Source: Papaver somniferum
Taxonomy: Eukaryota; Streptophyta; Magnoliopsida; Ranunculales; Papaveraceae
DNA length: 64,000 nt
Direction of reading: 5' to 3'
NCBI RefSeq assembly: GCF_003573695.1
Contig: NC_039364.1
Coordinates: 66,980,256 to 67,044,255, forward strand
Of this stretch, positions 34,193 through 47,148 are shown piece by piece. The notes under the pieces are model-generated. The model did not search any database. It was not told the origin of the DNA and saw only the letters and a list, made by a program, of their open reading frames with translations. Each line of letters opens with the position of its first letter. The stretch's first letter is position 1. Made by a program: the position numbers and the translations under genes.

Positions 34193-35651
34193 TGTTGTAG
34201 TACTTCGATTGCGGTAAATAAGGATTCGTTGCTCGGACTTGTAAAGATTTAAAAATTAAGGTATATACAGAAAATATGTCACAAGATCAAGAGGAACCAG
34301 GACTCAGGATTCCAATGTGTTTCATATTCAAGTGGCTCAGAAAATAATCCTAGGCGATTATAGCTTAAAATAAAACAAGTATTAACTCTATCTTTGCCAA
34401 ATTAGATTCCATAAAATATTACTTGTATATGATAAGCATGGCACATCAAGAATCCCTAGGACTAAGCATGTTCCATCAAACAAAATCACAAGTAATTAAT
34501 TGAAATCATAAATCAATTAAAATCGGTGCAAAAAGTGAATTAAGAATTATTTAAATAACCACATGGCTGAAAAACAGCTTCCTCCATCATCCCAGTGTTG
34601 GGGTTTAGCTACTCATAATAATCATGTTCTCAAAATACATACTTGATGCTCAAAATATGATTAAAAGAGTGAAAAATATAAAACAGTGGTTCTGTGACCC
34701 ACAAAATTCGTCCAAAAAGAAACGATACCAGTGAGCTGCAGTAAAACAACGACACCCCGCTGCTGCTGTTGACGCTGCAGAAAATAAGACTGCTCTGAGC
34801 AGTCTGTTCTTCGTGTTCTTCAGAAGCTTTAATGGCAGCAGCAGCAGCAGCGGTGTCTCCTCTATAATTGCTTCTCCTCGGCTCTCCTCGACTCTAAACT
34901 CTCTCCTAGGGGTTTCTAACCTTTCTTTGATGTAAACCAACACTTATATATCCTTCAGATTCCCTAGAAACTCGATCAAATTCGAGAATAAATCTCTTAT
35001 TCTTCACGTGCTGTTTGAAGAATAATCTTCTTCTTGTTGCGTTCCAGGCTGTTTTTAGCTATTCTCTCGACTCAAATATCTTCTAGGACTTGGACTAAAC
35101 TGTTTTGAAGTATATCCCACGCAAGAATCTCTCCCAAATCTTTCAAACCAATCTCAAACCCTAAACAGAAACCGTGTGCACTGTCTTGACTTTGTGTGGA
35201 TTTTCTGACTTATCCAGCCCAATTAGATGGGTCTAATCGATTCTAACAGGTCCCTAATGTCTTGTGGAGTCCGTGGGTACTAAATTTTCCCATTAAATCG
35301 CCTCCTAGGTCGCTCAAATCCTTGATCCAAAACTGTTGACGCTGCTGCCTTTTTTTCCGCCAAAACCCACAAACTTTGAAGATGACCTCCCCCTATCCAG
35401 TTCCGGTGTCCCTTTAGTACATGCCCTGAAATGGGGTGCCCCTTAGTAATTAGGTTACCCCTTATCCAAAGTGAGAGTCCGTATAGTAATTTTCTCCCAC
35501 GAGCGCAAAAACCACTTTTTAGCCAATTTCGCCGCAAAAGCTTATTTCTCCAAAAACACCTACATAGACATAAAATAACCAAATAAGTACAAAATAGAGC
35601 ACTAACAATATAAACAATTGGGACAAATTAGACACATAAATGCGTCTATCA
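34193..35651 (-). mobile_element. Solo-LTR-like insertion inside E3 RT
   Basis: The 1459-bp insert reads TGTTGTAG...TCTATCA on the plus strand, or TGATAGACGCATTTATGTG...ACAACA on the minus strand. It is flanked by ACAAA duplications and splits the RT between the conserved GWRVC and DYRKL. It has no gag or pol frame. The TGATAG start resembles that of the E3 LTR (TGATAGGTG), so I orient it minus. It is either a solo LTR or a small non-autonomous element. Confidence 0.85.
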
Positions 35652-36379
35652 ACAAACCCTCCAACCGGTTTGCACACGAGTTGGGACAAGTTCGTTCTTA
35701 TCATTCTCCGCCACTGTCACACCTGATTTCTTTGGTACTACTTGTACCGGGCTCACCCACTTTCTATCGGATATGGGGTAGATAACACCCACGTCCAAAA
35801 GCTTGAGTATCTCCTTTTTCACAACTTCCATCATGGGAGGGTTCAAACGACGTTGCGCTTCCCTTGTAGGCTTTGCATCGTCCTCCAAACGGATTTTGTG
35901 CATACACAGGGCATGGCTTATACCCTTGATATCGGCAATTGTCCATCCTATGGCCGTCTTGTACTTCCTTAGCACCCTTAGAAGTTTTTGCTCCTGTAAT
36001 TCACTAAGCTTGTTAGAAACAATCACAGGTAAGTCTTCCTTGTCACCCAAGTACAAGTACTTTAGGTGATCGGGAAGAGGTTTCAATTCTAATTTTGGAG
36101 ATTTAACAATGGAAGGTACAAGCTTTTCATCACTGCATGGTAAAGAAATAAAAGAGATATTATGAGTTTCTGGGCATCCTTGTAGTGAATTAAGATCACT
36201 AAGGGCTTCCTTGACTTCATTACCACACTCTACACCATTATCCATGGATGTAGTTAAAATGGTTTCCAAAGCATCTTCACCATTCAATTCAAACACTTGT
36301 TGTGCCAATATATCCATAACATCAATGGAGAAACAAGAGTGGACATCACTAGGATATCTCATTGTCTCGAAAATGTAGA
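35652..36379 (-). pseudogene. pol: E3 protease-RT linker and RT N-terminal part
   Basis: The frame reads ELKPLPDHLKYLYLGD, LLRVLRKYKTAIGWTIADIKGI, DDAKPTREAQRRLNPPMMEVVKKEILKLLDVGVIYPISDRKWVSPVQVVPKKSG and stops at GWRVC, where the solo LTR enters. These are the gypsy RT fingers motifs of the Athila type. Confidence 0.9.
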
Positions 36380-37138
36380 AACGTATTGTTTCTCCATCAA
36401 ACTCCATAGTTAGCGTTCCCTTGTCCACATCAATAATGGTTTTCGCCGTTTTCATGAAGGGACGCCCAAGTAGCAATGGAATAGATGAGTCCGGTGAACC
36501 TTCATTCATCTCTAACACGCAAAAGTCAGCTGGAAATACTAATTGATTAACCTGCACAAGAACATCCTCAACAATGCCATTGGGTAAACATTAGAGCGAT
36601 CGGCTAATTGCAATACAATTCCAGCCTTTTTAAGAGGACCAAGATCAAGTGAGTTATACATAGATGCAGGCATAACATTAACGGATGCACCTAAATCCAA
36701 CATAGCTTTGTTAAATGTGGTGTTACCAATTGTGACTGGAATGTCAAAGCTACCGGGATCCTTACATTTCAGTGGGAGTTTGTGTTGTAATATTTCCGAA
36801 GCATTCTCCCCCACACTTAACACTTCATTACCTTTGAGCCTTTTCTTATTGGTACACAAGTCCTTCAGCACCTTCGCATACTTGGAAACTTGCTTGATAG
36901 CATCAATGAGCGGTATGTTCACATGGATCTTTTTAAGAACGTCTAAAATCTCCTTTTCTAGTTCCGCCTTCTTGGAACTTGCAAATCTGCGAGAGAAAGG
37001 TAAAGGAGGAACATAAGTGGAAACCGGAGTTTTAGAGTTAGAAATAGGTACCTCAGGTGTTTGGGGAATTTCATCCCTCTTTTCCTCCAAAACAGGTTCC
37101 TTTGGTGTTTCCACCTTGCACGAATCAGTAACTTCGGA
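36380..37138 (-). pseudogene. pol: E3 aspartic protease
   Basis: NTTFNKAMLDLGASVNVMPASMYNSLDLG holds the DLGAS form of the active site known from Athila elements. IPLLLGRPFMKTAKTIIDV is the second conserved block. A one-base deletion near 36578 separates the two blocks into different frames. Confidence 0.88.
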
Positions 37139-38443
37139 TTACACAAGTTGTGTACCGCTTCTTAATGTAATAGCATTGACACCCTCTTTTGGGTTGATAG
37201 GTTGAGAAGGGAGTTTCCCACTATTTTGTGCCTTTAATTTGTTTATGTCCATCGCCATGGAGCACATTTGTGTCTGCAACTCCTTGATAGCACTCTTAGT
37301 TTCTTGCTGACTTTCTTTAAACATGGTAGAAATGCCTTGCATAAACGTTTGAAGCTTTGCATCGATATCAAAACCTTGATTTTGAGTTGCTTGTTGTGTT
37401 TGTGGTTGCTGAAATTGTTGTTGTTGCGGTTGGAATTGTTGTTGTGGTTGAAATCCACTCGAACGGTTGAAAGTAGGTTGTTGGACCGCTCCTTGCTTGT
37501 TGGCATAACTAAAATTTGGATGATCTCTCCATCCCGGACTGTAATTGTTGGAGTAGGGATCATACCGTCTTTGCTGATTTGGAAAGACCGCGCTAGCTTG
37601 CTCCAACTCTTCACCATATGAAGGTAAAATAACTGCAGCCATCTTTTCCATCATTTGCTCCATATTATCCATCCTTTGATCACGGTGTGATGATGAATCC
37701 GCAACTTCATGCACTCGCCTAACCATTGGTTCACCTCTTGTGTAGAATTGTTGCGAGTTTGCAGCCATGCTTTCAATCAACTCGGTAGCTTGGGCCACCG
37801 TCTTGTTCACTAGAGCACCACCACCCGCAGCATCAAGAAGATATCGATCACTTGGTTGGAGACCTTCGTAGAAGTATTGTATTATCATCACGTCACTAAA
37901 TTGGTGGTGAGGGCAGCTTTCCACCAATCTCTTATACCGTTCCCAACATTCATACAATGACTCCCCGTCCTTTTGTTGTATTCCACAAATCTCCTTACGA
38001 ATTTGAGTAGCTTTGGATGCAGGAAAATATCTCTCTAGAAAAAGTTTCTTCAACCCGTTCCATGTAGTGACACTCCCGTACGGTAGATAATACAACCATT
38101 CCTTAGCATTGTCCACCAAAGAAAACGAAAAAGATTTCAACATTGCTCCATCCGCATTAGTATCCGGTGGAAGCATAGCCATGATAACGTTGTGGAAATC
38201 CATGAGATGCTTGTTTGGATCTTCAGTCATCATTCCATGAAACTTCGTCAACTCTCTAATCAACCCCGATTTGATCTCGAATGTTGAGTTTGTTTGAATA
38301 CACCACCGTTGTGTATCAATCCTATGAGAAGCCAATTCCTTGAGTGTACAATTTACATCACCCATTGATTCTTCTTCTTCAACTAGCGCTTCTTCTACGA
38401 ATGGAACCTCTCGTTCTTCTTCTAGTTGTAACTCTTCTTCCAC
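37139..38443 (-). pseudogene. gag: E3 gag
   Basis: The capsid-type domain spans about residues 40-240 (FEIKSGLIRELTKFHGMMTEDPNKHL, DNAKEWLYYLPYGSVTTWNGLKKLFLERYFPASK, YKRLVESCPHHQFSD, GLQPSDRYLLDAAGGGAL). A Q-rich stretch (FQPQQQFQPQQQQFQQPQ) and VNAITLRSGTQLV, the usual gag/protease border in Athila, follow. The frame stops at a TAA (37139-37141), then continues into protease. The open frame extends upstream to about 38530, so the true start is not settled. Confidence 0.9.
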
Positions 38444-38666
38444 TTCTAACTCTTGTTCTTCTGTCGTGTCTTGACTTGGTTGGAGTATTGTGCCTCTTCG
38501 AGTAGCTATCCCGCACCTTGGATAGTTCTAATCTTTAGAAGCCAGGGATTAGGTACCTAAAAACAATTCTCGCAAACAAATGAGAAACAAGACAAGAAAA
38601 CAAAAAGCAAAGATAAAAGCAGAAATGATGATAAGAAACTAAAAACTTAATAACAAGTCGTATGCC

Positions 38667-38684
38667 TCCCCAGCAGAGGCGCCA
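38667..38684 (-). other. PBS of E3, tRNA-Asp-like
   Basis: The minus strand reads TGGCGCCTCTGCTGGGGA, five bases after the LTR end. It resembles the 3' end of plant tRNA-Asp, the usual Athila primer, with some mismatches. Confidence 0.8.
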
Positions 38685-38689
38685 AAATT

Positions 38690-41600
38690 TGATCGCAGTC
38701 GTATGCGTCAAAAATAATTTCACTTTCTCAATCTACTAAATATAAATATAGTATGTGGTAAGAAAGAGTTCGTTCCCACAGAGAGGTTTTTTGTTGTTAT
38801 AAAATCTCAGTTTCTTAGTAACCAAAGTGGGAATTTTTGTTTTTATCTAAGCAATAAAAGTAATTGAAAGCAATAAAATAATTCGAATAATCAATAGAAG
38901 AAGATATTGGTCACGGGATAGTATCATTCACAAACACGTATTTTCATCAATGACTAGAATTGGTATTTTAATCTCTCATTTACTAAAAGTCCTAGGATAC
39001 CTTGATCGCAAGAGTATCCCGTTTATTTCCCGATTTTATCACAAATAACATTAAAAGATGCTATTGTGAAATCTACCTAGAAAACAACCTAAAGTGTAAA
39101 AGCACAATTAAGTTTAACTCCCTAAGAGCATTAAGTTCTATGAAATAAGACTAATCAATGCAAACAAACGTGTAAAAGCAATAATTCGTTTTAACAAAGA
39201 TTATGATTCATATGTGACTAGTAGGATACATCACTACAAGCACTACTCACATTTATGCTACTTGTAATCAGGAATTATCACTTTTTCGTATAATAACCCT
39301 AATCTAGCAATAGAGATGAAGACTAATCTAATTGATTCCGGACTCAACCAAACCAGCATTCAAATCATAAAACAATATAAACCATGAATCATAAACAATA
39401 AAGCTGAGACAAAACTAATCCATTAATTTAAATATCATGCTTGAGAAATCAACTTTTATCCCATAACCAATAATTGTATTTAGCTACTCATAGCTTTTGA
39501 GTTCATCATAATCATAATCAAAAATAAATTGAAGAAGATAAAAAATAAACGAAAGCAAACCCTAGTAGCGGCTATCTCCCCAAAGCTCCAAGAATAATAC
39601 GTGATACAAAGAAAGTAGAAAACTTTCTTTTTTGTAGCTCTTCTTAGGTCAAGTCTTCAAAAGCCCATCACCAAGAAGTCCACCAAGCCCATGTGTGTGA
39701 AGAACCCATGTAAAATCTTGCCAAAAGTGGCCGCCGGAAAACTGGCGAAAGTGCCGGAAGTTGGTCGGAAAAGAGCTCAGGTGATCGGCAAAGTCAAACC
39801 GGTCAGGTCAACCGAGTCAACTCAGTCAAAGTCACTGAGTCAAACCGGGTCAACTCGGGCCAACTCAGAAGTCAGGCCGAGTTGAAGTGAGTCAGGTGGT
39901 CTAGTCAGACCTGATGCAGAGCTGAATGCTTTTGCACGGCCTGAACTCATGCAGCACAATCATTGTGCATCACTAACTCGTATCCAGCCATGATGGTTGT
40001 GCATCCTTCACAGCTGCAGCTTTAGCCCCCATATCTCAGCACACAGCACTGCTGCATTCCATTGTTCTCTGTTAAGCTTCATTCCATCACCGCCAACATC
40101 GAACTCATTTCATACATTTGTAGCTCAATTTCATTCCAGACCTTGTTCACAACAACAACTAGCCATCTCCTGATTCTTGCTTAGCTCTGAATCTGCCCAT
40201 ATCAGTTCATGCCTACACAACCATTGCAGGATTACCAAAACCACCAGTGCAACCTGCATTTCCAGTACCACCAATTCTGAAGTCTACCACTTGAACTGCA
40301 GCTGCAATATCATCTTATTACCACCATCACTGCCCAGATTGCATCTTAACTCACCACTGCCTATTGCCACCAGAAACTGCAGCTGCACTACTCTCTGCAA
40401 CATTTCTTTACCGCTTCCCTGTAGCGCATTCTGCTGCTGCAATTATCAGCTCCTGCATCCTAACCACTTTCAAGCACAGCCGCAATCTCATTGAACAACA
40501 CCACCTGCAATGCTATTTCCATACTGCACACCAACTTCAGCATCTTCATCCTTGTACATTGAGTCAACAGTAGTAACCTCAATGTTGTAGCTTCGTCAAA
40601 CAGCGGCAATTGTACAGCTGCAATGCCACACAACTCCACTCCTGCATCATTCAACCACTGCAAACTTCAGCTGCATCTTGGTATTCTTCATCTGCACACA
40701 ACCCATTCCAACACAACACTTCATCAATTCTGAAACTCCAAGCTTCAATGACTCAGTCCACCAGTTTGCAACTGAGGTTCTCTTCTCTATTCATCTCGGC
40801 TCAACTGAACAGCAGCAACATCTACTGATTCCGGCATTTCAACAGCATCATAGCTGCACCTTCATCTCAGTTCTAACTCTCAGTCAATTCTCATCTCAAA
40901 AGCATCCCTAACTCATTAACCTTGTAATTCTTCTTCCCTGTAACAAACCTAACATTCATCTAATGTACTTCATCACAACAGCCACCACCATCTCTTCCTT
41001 CACTGCAACAGAGCTTCACCCATTCATCTGCTACTTCATTCTTGAGCTTTACTGCAGCACCAACACAACTCGGTTCATCAATGACATCTCAAATTTCCTC
41101 AAGCTGCTTCTTTCATAACGACCTTCAAACTGAATCATCACCCATTGTAGCTCCATATTACAGCTCTCAAATTCGAACCCATCTCTGTATCTGAGCTTCT
41201 CAATCGCAACCCATGAAAATCAACATCAATTCGAGCCAGACTGACCCATTCTTTCATTATTTCAGAACCGGAAACAAAACCCCCAATTCCTTCATCGTTT
41301 ATCGATCTAACCCTTCATAGCAGCAAACCAATCCCTGTTGCTTATCTTGACCAAATTCAAGCCCACAATCATCACGACATCCACTGACCTGTATGTTCTT
41401 CTCAAACACCATCTTTAATTCTCGATCTTACTGTCGAATACAACAACAACATCAATTGTAGCAGCAGCAATAAGACTCATCGAGTAAACCCTTACCAGTT
41501 TCAATTGCCGTAGCATCATCGTAATTATCTCAGATTCATCTCTGAATTTCATCCTCTCTGAATCAAAAACATCTTCTATTTCTTCACTGTTTCTCCGATT

Positions 41601-42129
41601 CAAACCCTAACTTTTTCTGTAGCTCTTTCCTGCTTCAACCCTCTTCATCTCTGTGTTATTCCCTCCATTGAAATCTCTTACAGCAATCTCTCGATCCCTA
41701 GTCTCTCTGAATCTCTCCCTTTCGTTCAACAGTGAAGCCGCCATCACTTCCTCTCTTTTCTCAATCAGACAAACAATAATGAGAAGAGAAAATGTTTCTC
41801 CGGGTCTTGGGGATGTAATGATTTGGGGCAGGATATAGACACCCCAGTCACCTTGATAAGGGTTACCCAGATAGCATCCCCTTAACCACAGCTGGCTTAT
41901 CTTCAGTACTCCTCCATAAAGTTGCCCCTTGACTTTAGCTTGACTCCAGATAGTGTTTGTCCATGAAACGACAATTTACCTTTTACGCATATTTCTTCTT
42001 CTTTTGCTCCGAATGACTCCATTGCACCTAAATACTCAAAATCAAACCATAAGATACATAATTCACACAAAAACTCGCAAAGAAAGCATAAATACTAGAT
42101 ATAAAATTAGATGTTTTAGACACCTATCA
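38690..42129 (-). mobile_element. E3 LTR (5' in element sense), 3440 bp
   Basis: TGATCGCAGTCG to GACACCTATCA on the plus strand, followed by CTAAC. It pairs with 26231-29672. Confidence 0.93.
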
Positions 42130-42450
42130 CTAACGAACGAACGAATGTCTGTTCCTAAAACAAGGATTTCTTTTTGGGCTCGGTCCCGCAAAGATTAAAC
42201 CGACCAAAACAGGATGCCTGATCGTCCAAATCAGCAGTGCCTCATCTCTCTGTAACCACGGAATGACACTCTATCATACTATCAGGATCTTCACCTGAAT
42301 ATTTGCTTGTACATGACACCATTGGAGCAAATCGGGGATTCTGAAAATGCCTTTGTACGACCGAGTCCAACCACTGATCTCGTTGACTGAAAATCACCAT
42401 CTAATGCTTACTGCGGAACATGATTGTCCCTCACTAAGCAGGGGACTTAA
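42130..42450 (+). other. E1 3' region resumed, with polypurine tract
   Basis: It begins with the CTAAC duplication and continues the E1 antisense upstream region (GAACGAACGAATG, as in E2 at 15850). It ends with AGCAGGGGACTTAA directly before the LTR start, the polypurine site of E1. Confidence 0.8.
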
Positions 42451-42639
42451 TGTTGATGGTGGATTTTCAACAAAGGTCAAAATCGTAAAATCATGATACT
42501 GCATGATTCTGACACGGCTTTAGGCATGCGACGATTCATATTTTACGAGCCATGATGAATATGTTTCTCGAAAGGCCTCCACTAGCTGAACGTTCGATAC
42601 CTCGCATTTCATCATGACCTCTATGTAGAATAACATAAT

Positions 42640-42925
42640 TGGGCGGTTCTCCGTAATATTGAGAGCAATAACGCCTTCAGGACGTCGGTGATACTCAATG
42701 TTCCCTGACTACATGAGAGAGACCTACCTCTACATAGAAGAACGATTGGGCGGTTCTCCGTAAGATTGAGAGCAATAACGCCTTCAGGACGTCGGTGACA
42801 CTCATTGTTCCCTGACTATGTGGAGAGACCGTGTATAGATCCAGGCGGTTCTCCGTAATATTGAGAGCAATAACGCCTTCAGGATTTCAGCAACACTCGT
42901 TGTTTCCTGACTATGCACCCTTCAG
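42640..42925 (+). repeat. Three-unit tandem repeat, GGCGGTTCTCCGTAA type
   Basis: Units at about 42647, 42751 and 42843 read GGCGGTTCTCCGTAA, ATTGAGAGCAATAACGCC, TTCAGGA...CTCATTGTTCCCTGACTA. The same triple occurs in E4 at 48257-48530. Confidence 0.8.
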
Positions 42926-43029
42926 AACAGGTATGACGCTTTAACTGGCTAATATCCCTTATGCAATAGATTAATTCTACCGTGACATTCACCACTCAAT
43001 TCCTAGAAGATAATCTATTTTATCTCATT

Positions 43030-43260
43030 ACTCCGATTTCATGATCGAATCCACACTGATCTCTTGGAATAGTAATAGATAATCTCATTACTCCAATTTC
43101 ATGATCGAATTCACGGCTGATCTCATGGAATGGTAATAGTTAATTACTCCGATTCTATGGTCGAATACACGATCCCATAGGATGGTAATGATCATTTTAT
43201 TATTCTGAATCCATGGTCGAATGCACAGCTGATCCTATGGATTGATAATAAACAACTACT
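43030..43260 (+). repeat. CCATGG-type dyad array in E1 3' LTR
   Basis: Diverged units of TTTCATGATCGAATTCAC...CTCATGGAATGGTAATA. Confidence 0.68.
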
Positions 43261-43489
43261 CATTTTTATTACTCAGTTTCATGAATCATTCTTCACTGAA
43301 TTTCATGAATTAGTAATAAATACTCAACAATCGGGCATCTGGACTATCACTGAGTAAGCCACATAAAATGGTGCAAGTGTACTCAACAATGATGCACCCA
43401 AGTGCACGTACGAGCATTCGAAAATGTGGACAAATGAGGAATCCTACACAAAACAGGAGAGAGAAAATAATAATATTAAAATAATAAGT

Positions 43490-43960
43490 AGGCGCCCATG
43501 GGCCGGGCCCACCGGTCGGCCGACCGTGCCTTAACTGTGGCCGGTCCCATGCCTCTTCCATTTTATTTTTTTTTGTTATTTTCATGAACTCATGAAAACT
43601 CCTTAATTCTAGCAACTTTCCTTGTTTGAGCAAAACTCACGGTTTCTCCATATTTTCATGGTTTCATGAGAAAAAATAATATAAAATAGGAAAAGGTGTC
43701 GCGGGACCGGACAACCTAGCCGGCCGGCCATGCCCTAGCCGTGGCTGGCCCCACACCTTGCAATTCCTTGTCCTTTCATAATTATTATTTCCTTAATCTC
43801 ATGAAACTTCTCCGTTTCAACAAAACACATGGTTTCTCCATAGTTTCATAGTTTCATGAAAAATAATAATATAAAATAGGGAAACGTGTTGTGGGACCGG
43901 GCTACTTGGCCGGCCGGCCATGCCCTAGCCGTGGTCGGTCCCACACCTTACAATCCCTAA
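43490..43960 (+). repeat. GC-rich dyad array in E1 3' LTR
   Basis: Three units of about 200 bp (43497, 43703, 43893) with GGGACCGG/GGGCCC starts, CCGGCCGGCCATGCC cores and GGTCCCACAC ends. Confidence 0.75.
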
Positions 43961-45433
43961 TTTTTCATAATTATTATTTCTCTCATCTCATGAAACTCCC
44001 TAGTTTGAGCAAAAATCATGGTTTCCTCATATTTTCTCAAATATTGCTCAAACCATGAAAAAGCCAAAAAGTCAAATGGTCACATGACCGACTAGGCTAC
44101 TCACGCTAAATATTAAAATATCATTATTTTAGATATTTTAATATTTTCCGAATTTTTATCAAACGAGCAAAGTTCTACTTGCTCATTCGAGCCAAATCAA
44201 GAATTTCAGTCAAAGATCGAACTCTTCTGAAAATCCGAGATATTGCTCAAACGCACATCATAAAATACCGAAACTCTCAAGACTGAGACATGGACATTAT
44301 GGTGACACAGGCATGCTTCCTTGACCGACCAAGTCCGTCCCTAAGGCTTGCAAGGAGCCGGTCCCACACTTTTTCATAATTTTGACCTAATTTGCTCAAT
44401 TGCTCATATTGGGTCCAAACTCTTTCCAGCTGACTTGGAATTTGCTCAAACGACCATCTGCTGGTCCCACGACCACCAAGGGACGGTTTTATGTCCTCTT
44501 GGTCGGTCCCTCACTTTTCCATAATTAGGTTTTATCACCTAATGCTCAATCGAGCACTATTTCAATAAATGATGAAACTGGCATTTAATCACCATTCTTT
44601 CACCAACTGATCAACTCAGGACCCAGGTGCACGCTCATTTGAGCTCTTGGACACCACATGGACGTCCATCATCCCATGTGGTCGGCCCCTCTATCACTCA
44701 TGAAATGTTTTCATCAATTCATCAATTGACGAACGATTGATCAAAAATTAGGGTTTCGAACAAACACTTCACGAATTCATCATTCTGAGCAAGTTCAAAC
44801 ACTAATAAATTTATGTTGATCCAGCAATCAACATCTGGATTAATTATATAATATTCGGTAGTCTACCAATATTTTAATTAATATTTTATTGGGTCACGTC
44901 ACCAATAAGTAATTCTTCGAATTGAGCAATACTTGCTCAGTTGCTCGAATATTGATCTATCAATATTCAGTAATTTATCAGTAATTCGTCGAATTGAGCA
45001 ATACCTGCTCAGTTGCTCAAATATTGATCCAACTATCAATATTCAATAATTCATCGAATCAAAGAATCCCTGAGCATTCTTCACTCATGCTCAATTCAAC
45101 AAACCTAGACTCATTGTCTAAACAGTCAACAACTGACTAATAAAATACACGTCTGTCATGCAGACTCCACGATTCGTGAGACAGCAATCACGTCACATGG
45201 GGGGATATCCATTAGGGTTTTGGTCTGGCGGCCTACGGCACGTGGATTCATCCACGATGAGAAATGTGAGTAAGTCGTGCAAACAGTTGAAGGAGTTAGA
45301 AAAGTAGTGGGTGAACGGTTAACCAAGTCTCCGCACGACCTGGAACTAGTTTCACCACGATTTCCCACTTCCCCACTCTTTCACTCAAGAAACCGTCACA
45401 CTTACAGGGATCAAGGTTTTACCATTCTGACAA

Positions 45434-45441
45434 TATAAATA
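45434..45441 (+). promoter_or_regulatory. TATA box of E1 3' LTR
   Basis: TATAAATA in the shared block. Confidence 0.65.
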
Positions 45442-45844
45442 AGTCTCTGAATCCATGATTGAGAACAACATTCGTGTACATAGAATTCCTCGAGCAATTA
45501 CTCTCAAGAATTCGTCAATCTCCTAGAACTTATTCGAACTCATCATCTCACAAAAACTTGCAGAAACCTTCAACACATCCACAATCCTTGATCATCGATC
45601 CCATACAATTCTCAGCTTCCCTCCTACAGATCAACCCATCTTCCTCTTTGTGACCGAATTGACTCTGGAACAACCATTGACTTGGTTTAGGCCGGAGTCC
45701 TACAGATTGATCTCTCGAATCTAAGCACTCCCTTTGCAGTGCATCTGTGTGAGGTTAAGCAGTTTGCTCAATTGAGGAGTCTCGTCCGCATGCTCGACTC
45801 TTCAATTCCCTAAAAAACCATCAAATCATTTTTCCCCATCTACA

Positions 45845-46833
45845 CCATCGTTGAAGGGAATAATTTCGCAACGCTGTCCAGAAATAAGCTGGTTGGGAAG
45901 TTAAAGATCTTTGATCATGAGCATACGTCCAAGTCTAGTAAGGATGTTGCTAAATTACTTGATAAAAGTAAAAGTGTGTACATCTCTGAAGATGATCTTT
46001 CTGAGGCTGATTCATCAGATGAAGATCTTGACAAGTCAGTCTCGTTGATCATAAGACAGTTTAGGGAACTTCTTTTGAAGAGAAGTAAACGGTTCTCCAG
46101 AGATAAATCCAAGCCATCAGATAAACCTCATAATCGTGTTCCTCCTAAAAATAGGGATAATAATGAAGCTGATGACGAGGATATGCCTCAGTGCTTTAAG
46201 TGTAAAGGTTTTGGTCATTTTGCAAATGAGTATCCAAATCGAAAGAAATACACTGGGAACAAAGGTCTTGCTGCAACTCTTGATGAAATGTCCGACAACT
46301 ATGATTCTAATGAAGACGAAAAATCAAGTGTTGCACTTCTTTGTGAAAATATTGATTTTGATAATTGCAGCAATACATACATCAATCTCGATATTCTTTC
46401 AGAAGAAAACTCAACCAATCTGGAAGATAAAATTGAACTTTCTATTGGAAACTCTATGTATGACGTTTCAGGTACCACTATGTGTCTATCAGCTTGCACA
46501 TCTTTGATGCCTGAATTATATCCAAGATTAAGGTGATCACATTGTTCACTCAAAGGTCATGAACTATCAAAGTGTTACAAGTACAAACACAAATTGAGAC
46601 ATGTCAACAAACTTCAACGAAGAGCGAATCGATTAGCAAACAAGCTCAAACTTGCTCAAAAGACCGCTGAGGTATATAAGATTTTGTCTTCGTCTAAGAA
46701 GTTAGTTTGCAAGGATAAAACAAGACCATTAGAGAAGAAAGTATGGTCCAATCGTTTTGATAGACAAAGGTCTATGGATTCCTCTCAAAAGGAACATGGT
46801 GGACAGATTGTTGTTCACTACAACACAACTTGA
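45845..46833 (+). pseudogene. gag: Ty1/copia-type gag, 3' part, host site of E1
   Basis: The open frame starts at the E1 boundary: IVEGNNFATLSRNKLVGKLKIFDHEH, the border block of the UBN2-type copia gag. Then come DEDLDKSVSLIIRQFRELL and CFKCKGFGHFANEYPN, a CCHC knuckle whose last cysteine is Y. One in-frame TGA (46534-46536) is followed in the same frame by KCYKYKHKLRHVNKLQRRANRLANKLKLAQ, a basic coiled stretch, ending at a TGA at 46831-46833. The N-terminal part should be left of E1, outside the window. No protease, integrase or RT follows. Confidence 0.75.
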
Positions 46834-47148
46834 TTGTGTTGATTTGTGTATCTTGTCTCATGTGCCTGATCATAAGAGACAAGGTTGTGCACCTATAAGG
46901 CTTTAGGAAAATGTGGTTTTCTTCTTTTCTTAGTTTTGTTTTTTGTTTGATGCAAAATTGGAATTCCCTGTCTATCAATAAAGGAGGTTTATTCTTGACA
47001 ATTCTACTCTTTCTAGGGTTCAGAGTTGTGCGTGCACGAACCGGCTAAAGGTTGTGTAACCCTATATTTCTTTTTTCTTCTCTAAAACTCTTCCAGAGAC
47101 TACTTGTTGAGTTTAAATTGTGATTTCCTATCACAAACCCATAATCTT
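46834..47148 (+). other. Spacer between copia gag and second frame
   Basis: T-rich, non-coding. It contains AATAAAGG at about 46977, a possible polyadenylation signal, and a TTTCTTTTTTCTTCTCT tract followed by AG before the next frame, which could be a splice acceptor region. No LTR ends were recognised. Confidence 0.35.

Larger units (their letters stand above)
26231..42129 (-). mobile_element. E3, Athila-lineage Ty3/gypsy element
   Basis: The 15899-bp element, coded on the minus strand, is bounded by 3.44-kb LTRs and CTAAC duplications. Order in its own sense: LTR (38690-42129), PBS, gag, protease, RT (split by a solo LTR), RNase H, integrase, 2.2 kb without env, polypurine tract, LTR (26231-29672). 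Lineage evidence: tRNA-Asp-like PBS, DLGAS protease, FMDDFSVFG RT box, and a second internal polypurine-like site after pol. Several inactivating changes are present. Confidence 0.93.
42451..45844 (+). mobile_element. E1 3' LTR, 3394 bp
   Basis: It starts TGTTGATGGTGG and ends CATCTACA. Its last 1.4 kb matches 1-1448. It shares first and last blocks with the E2 LTR but differs in much of the middle, so E1 and E2 belong to related but separate LTR families. The base-1 side cannot be checked for the matching duplication of CCATC (45845-45849). Confidence 0.92.
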
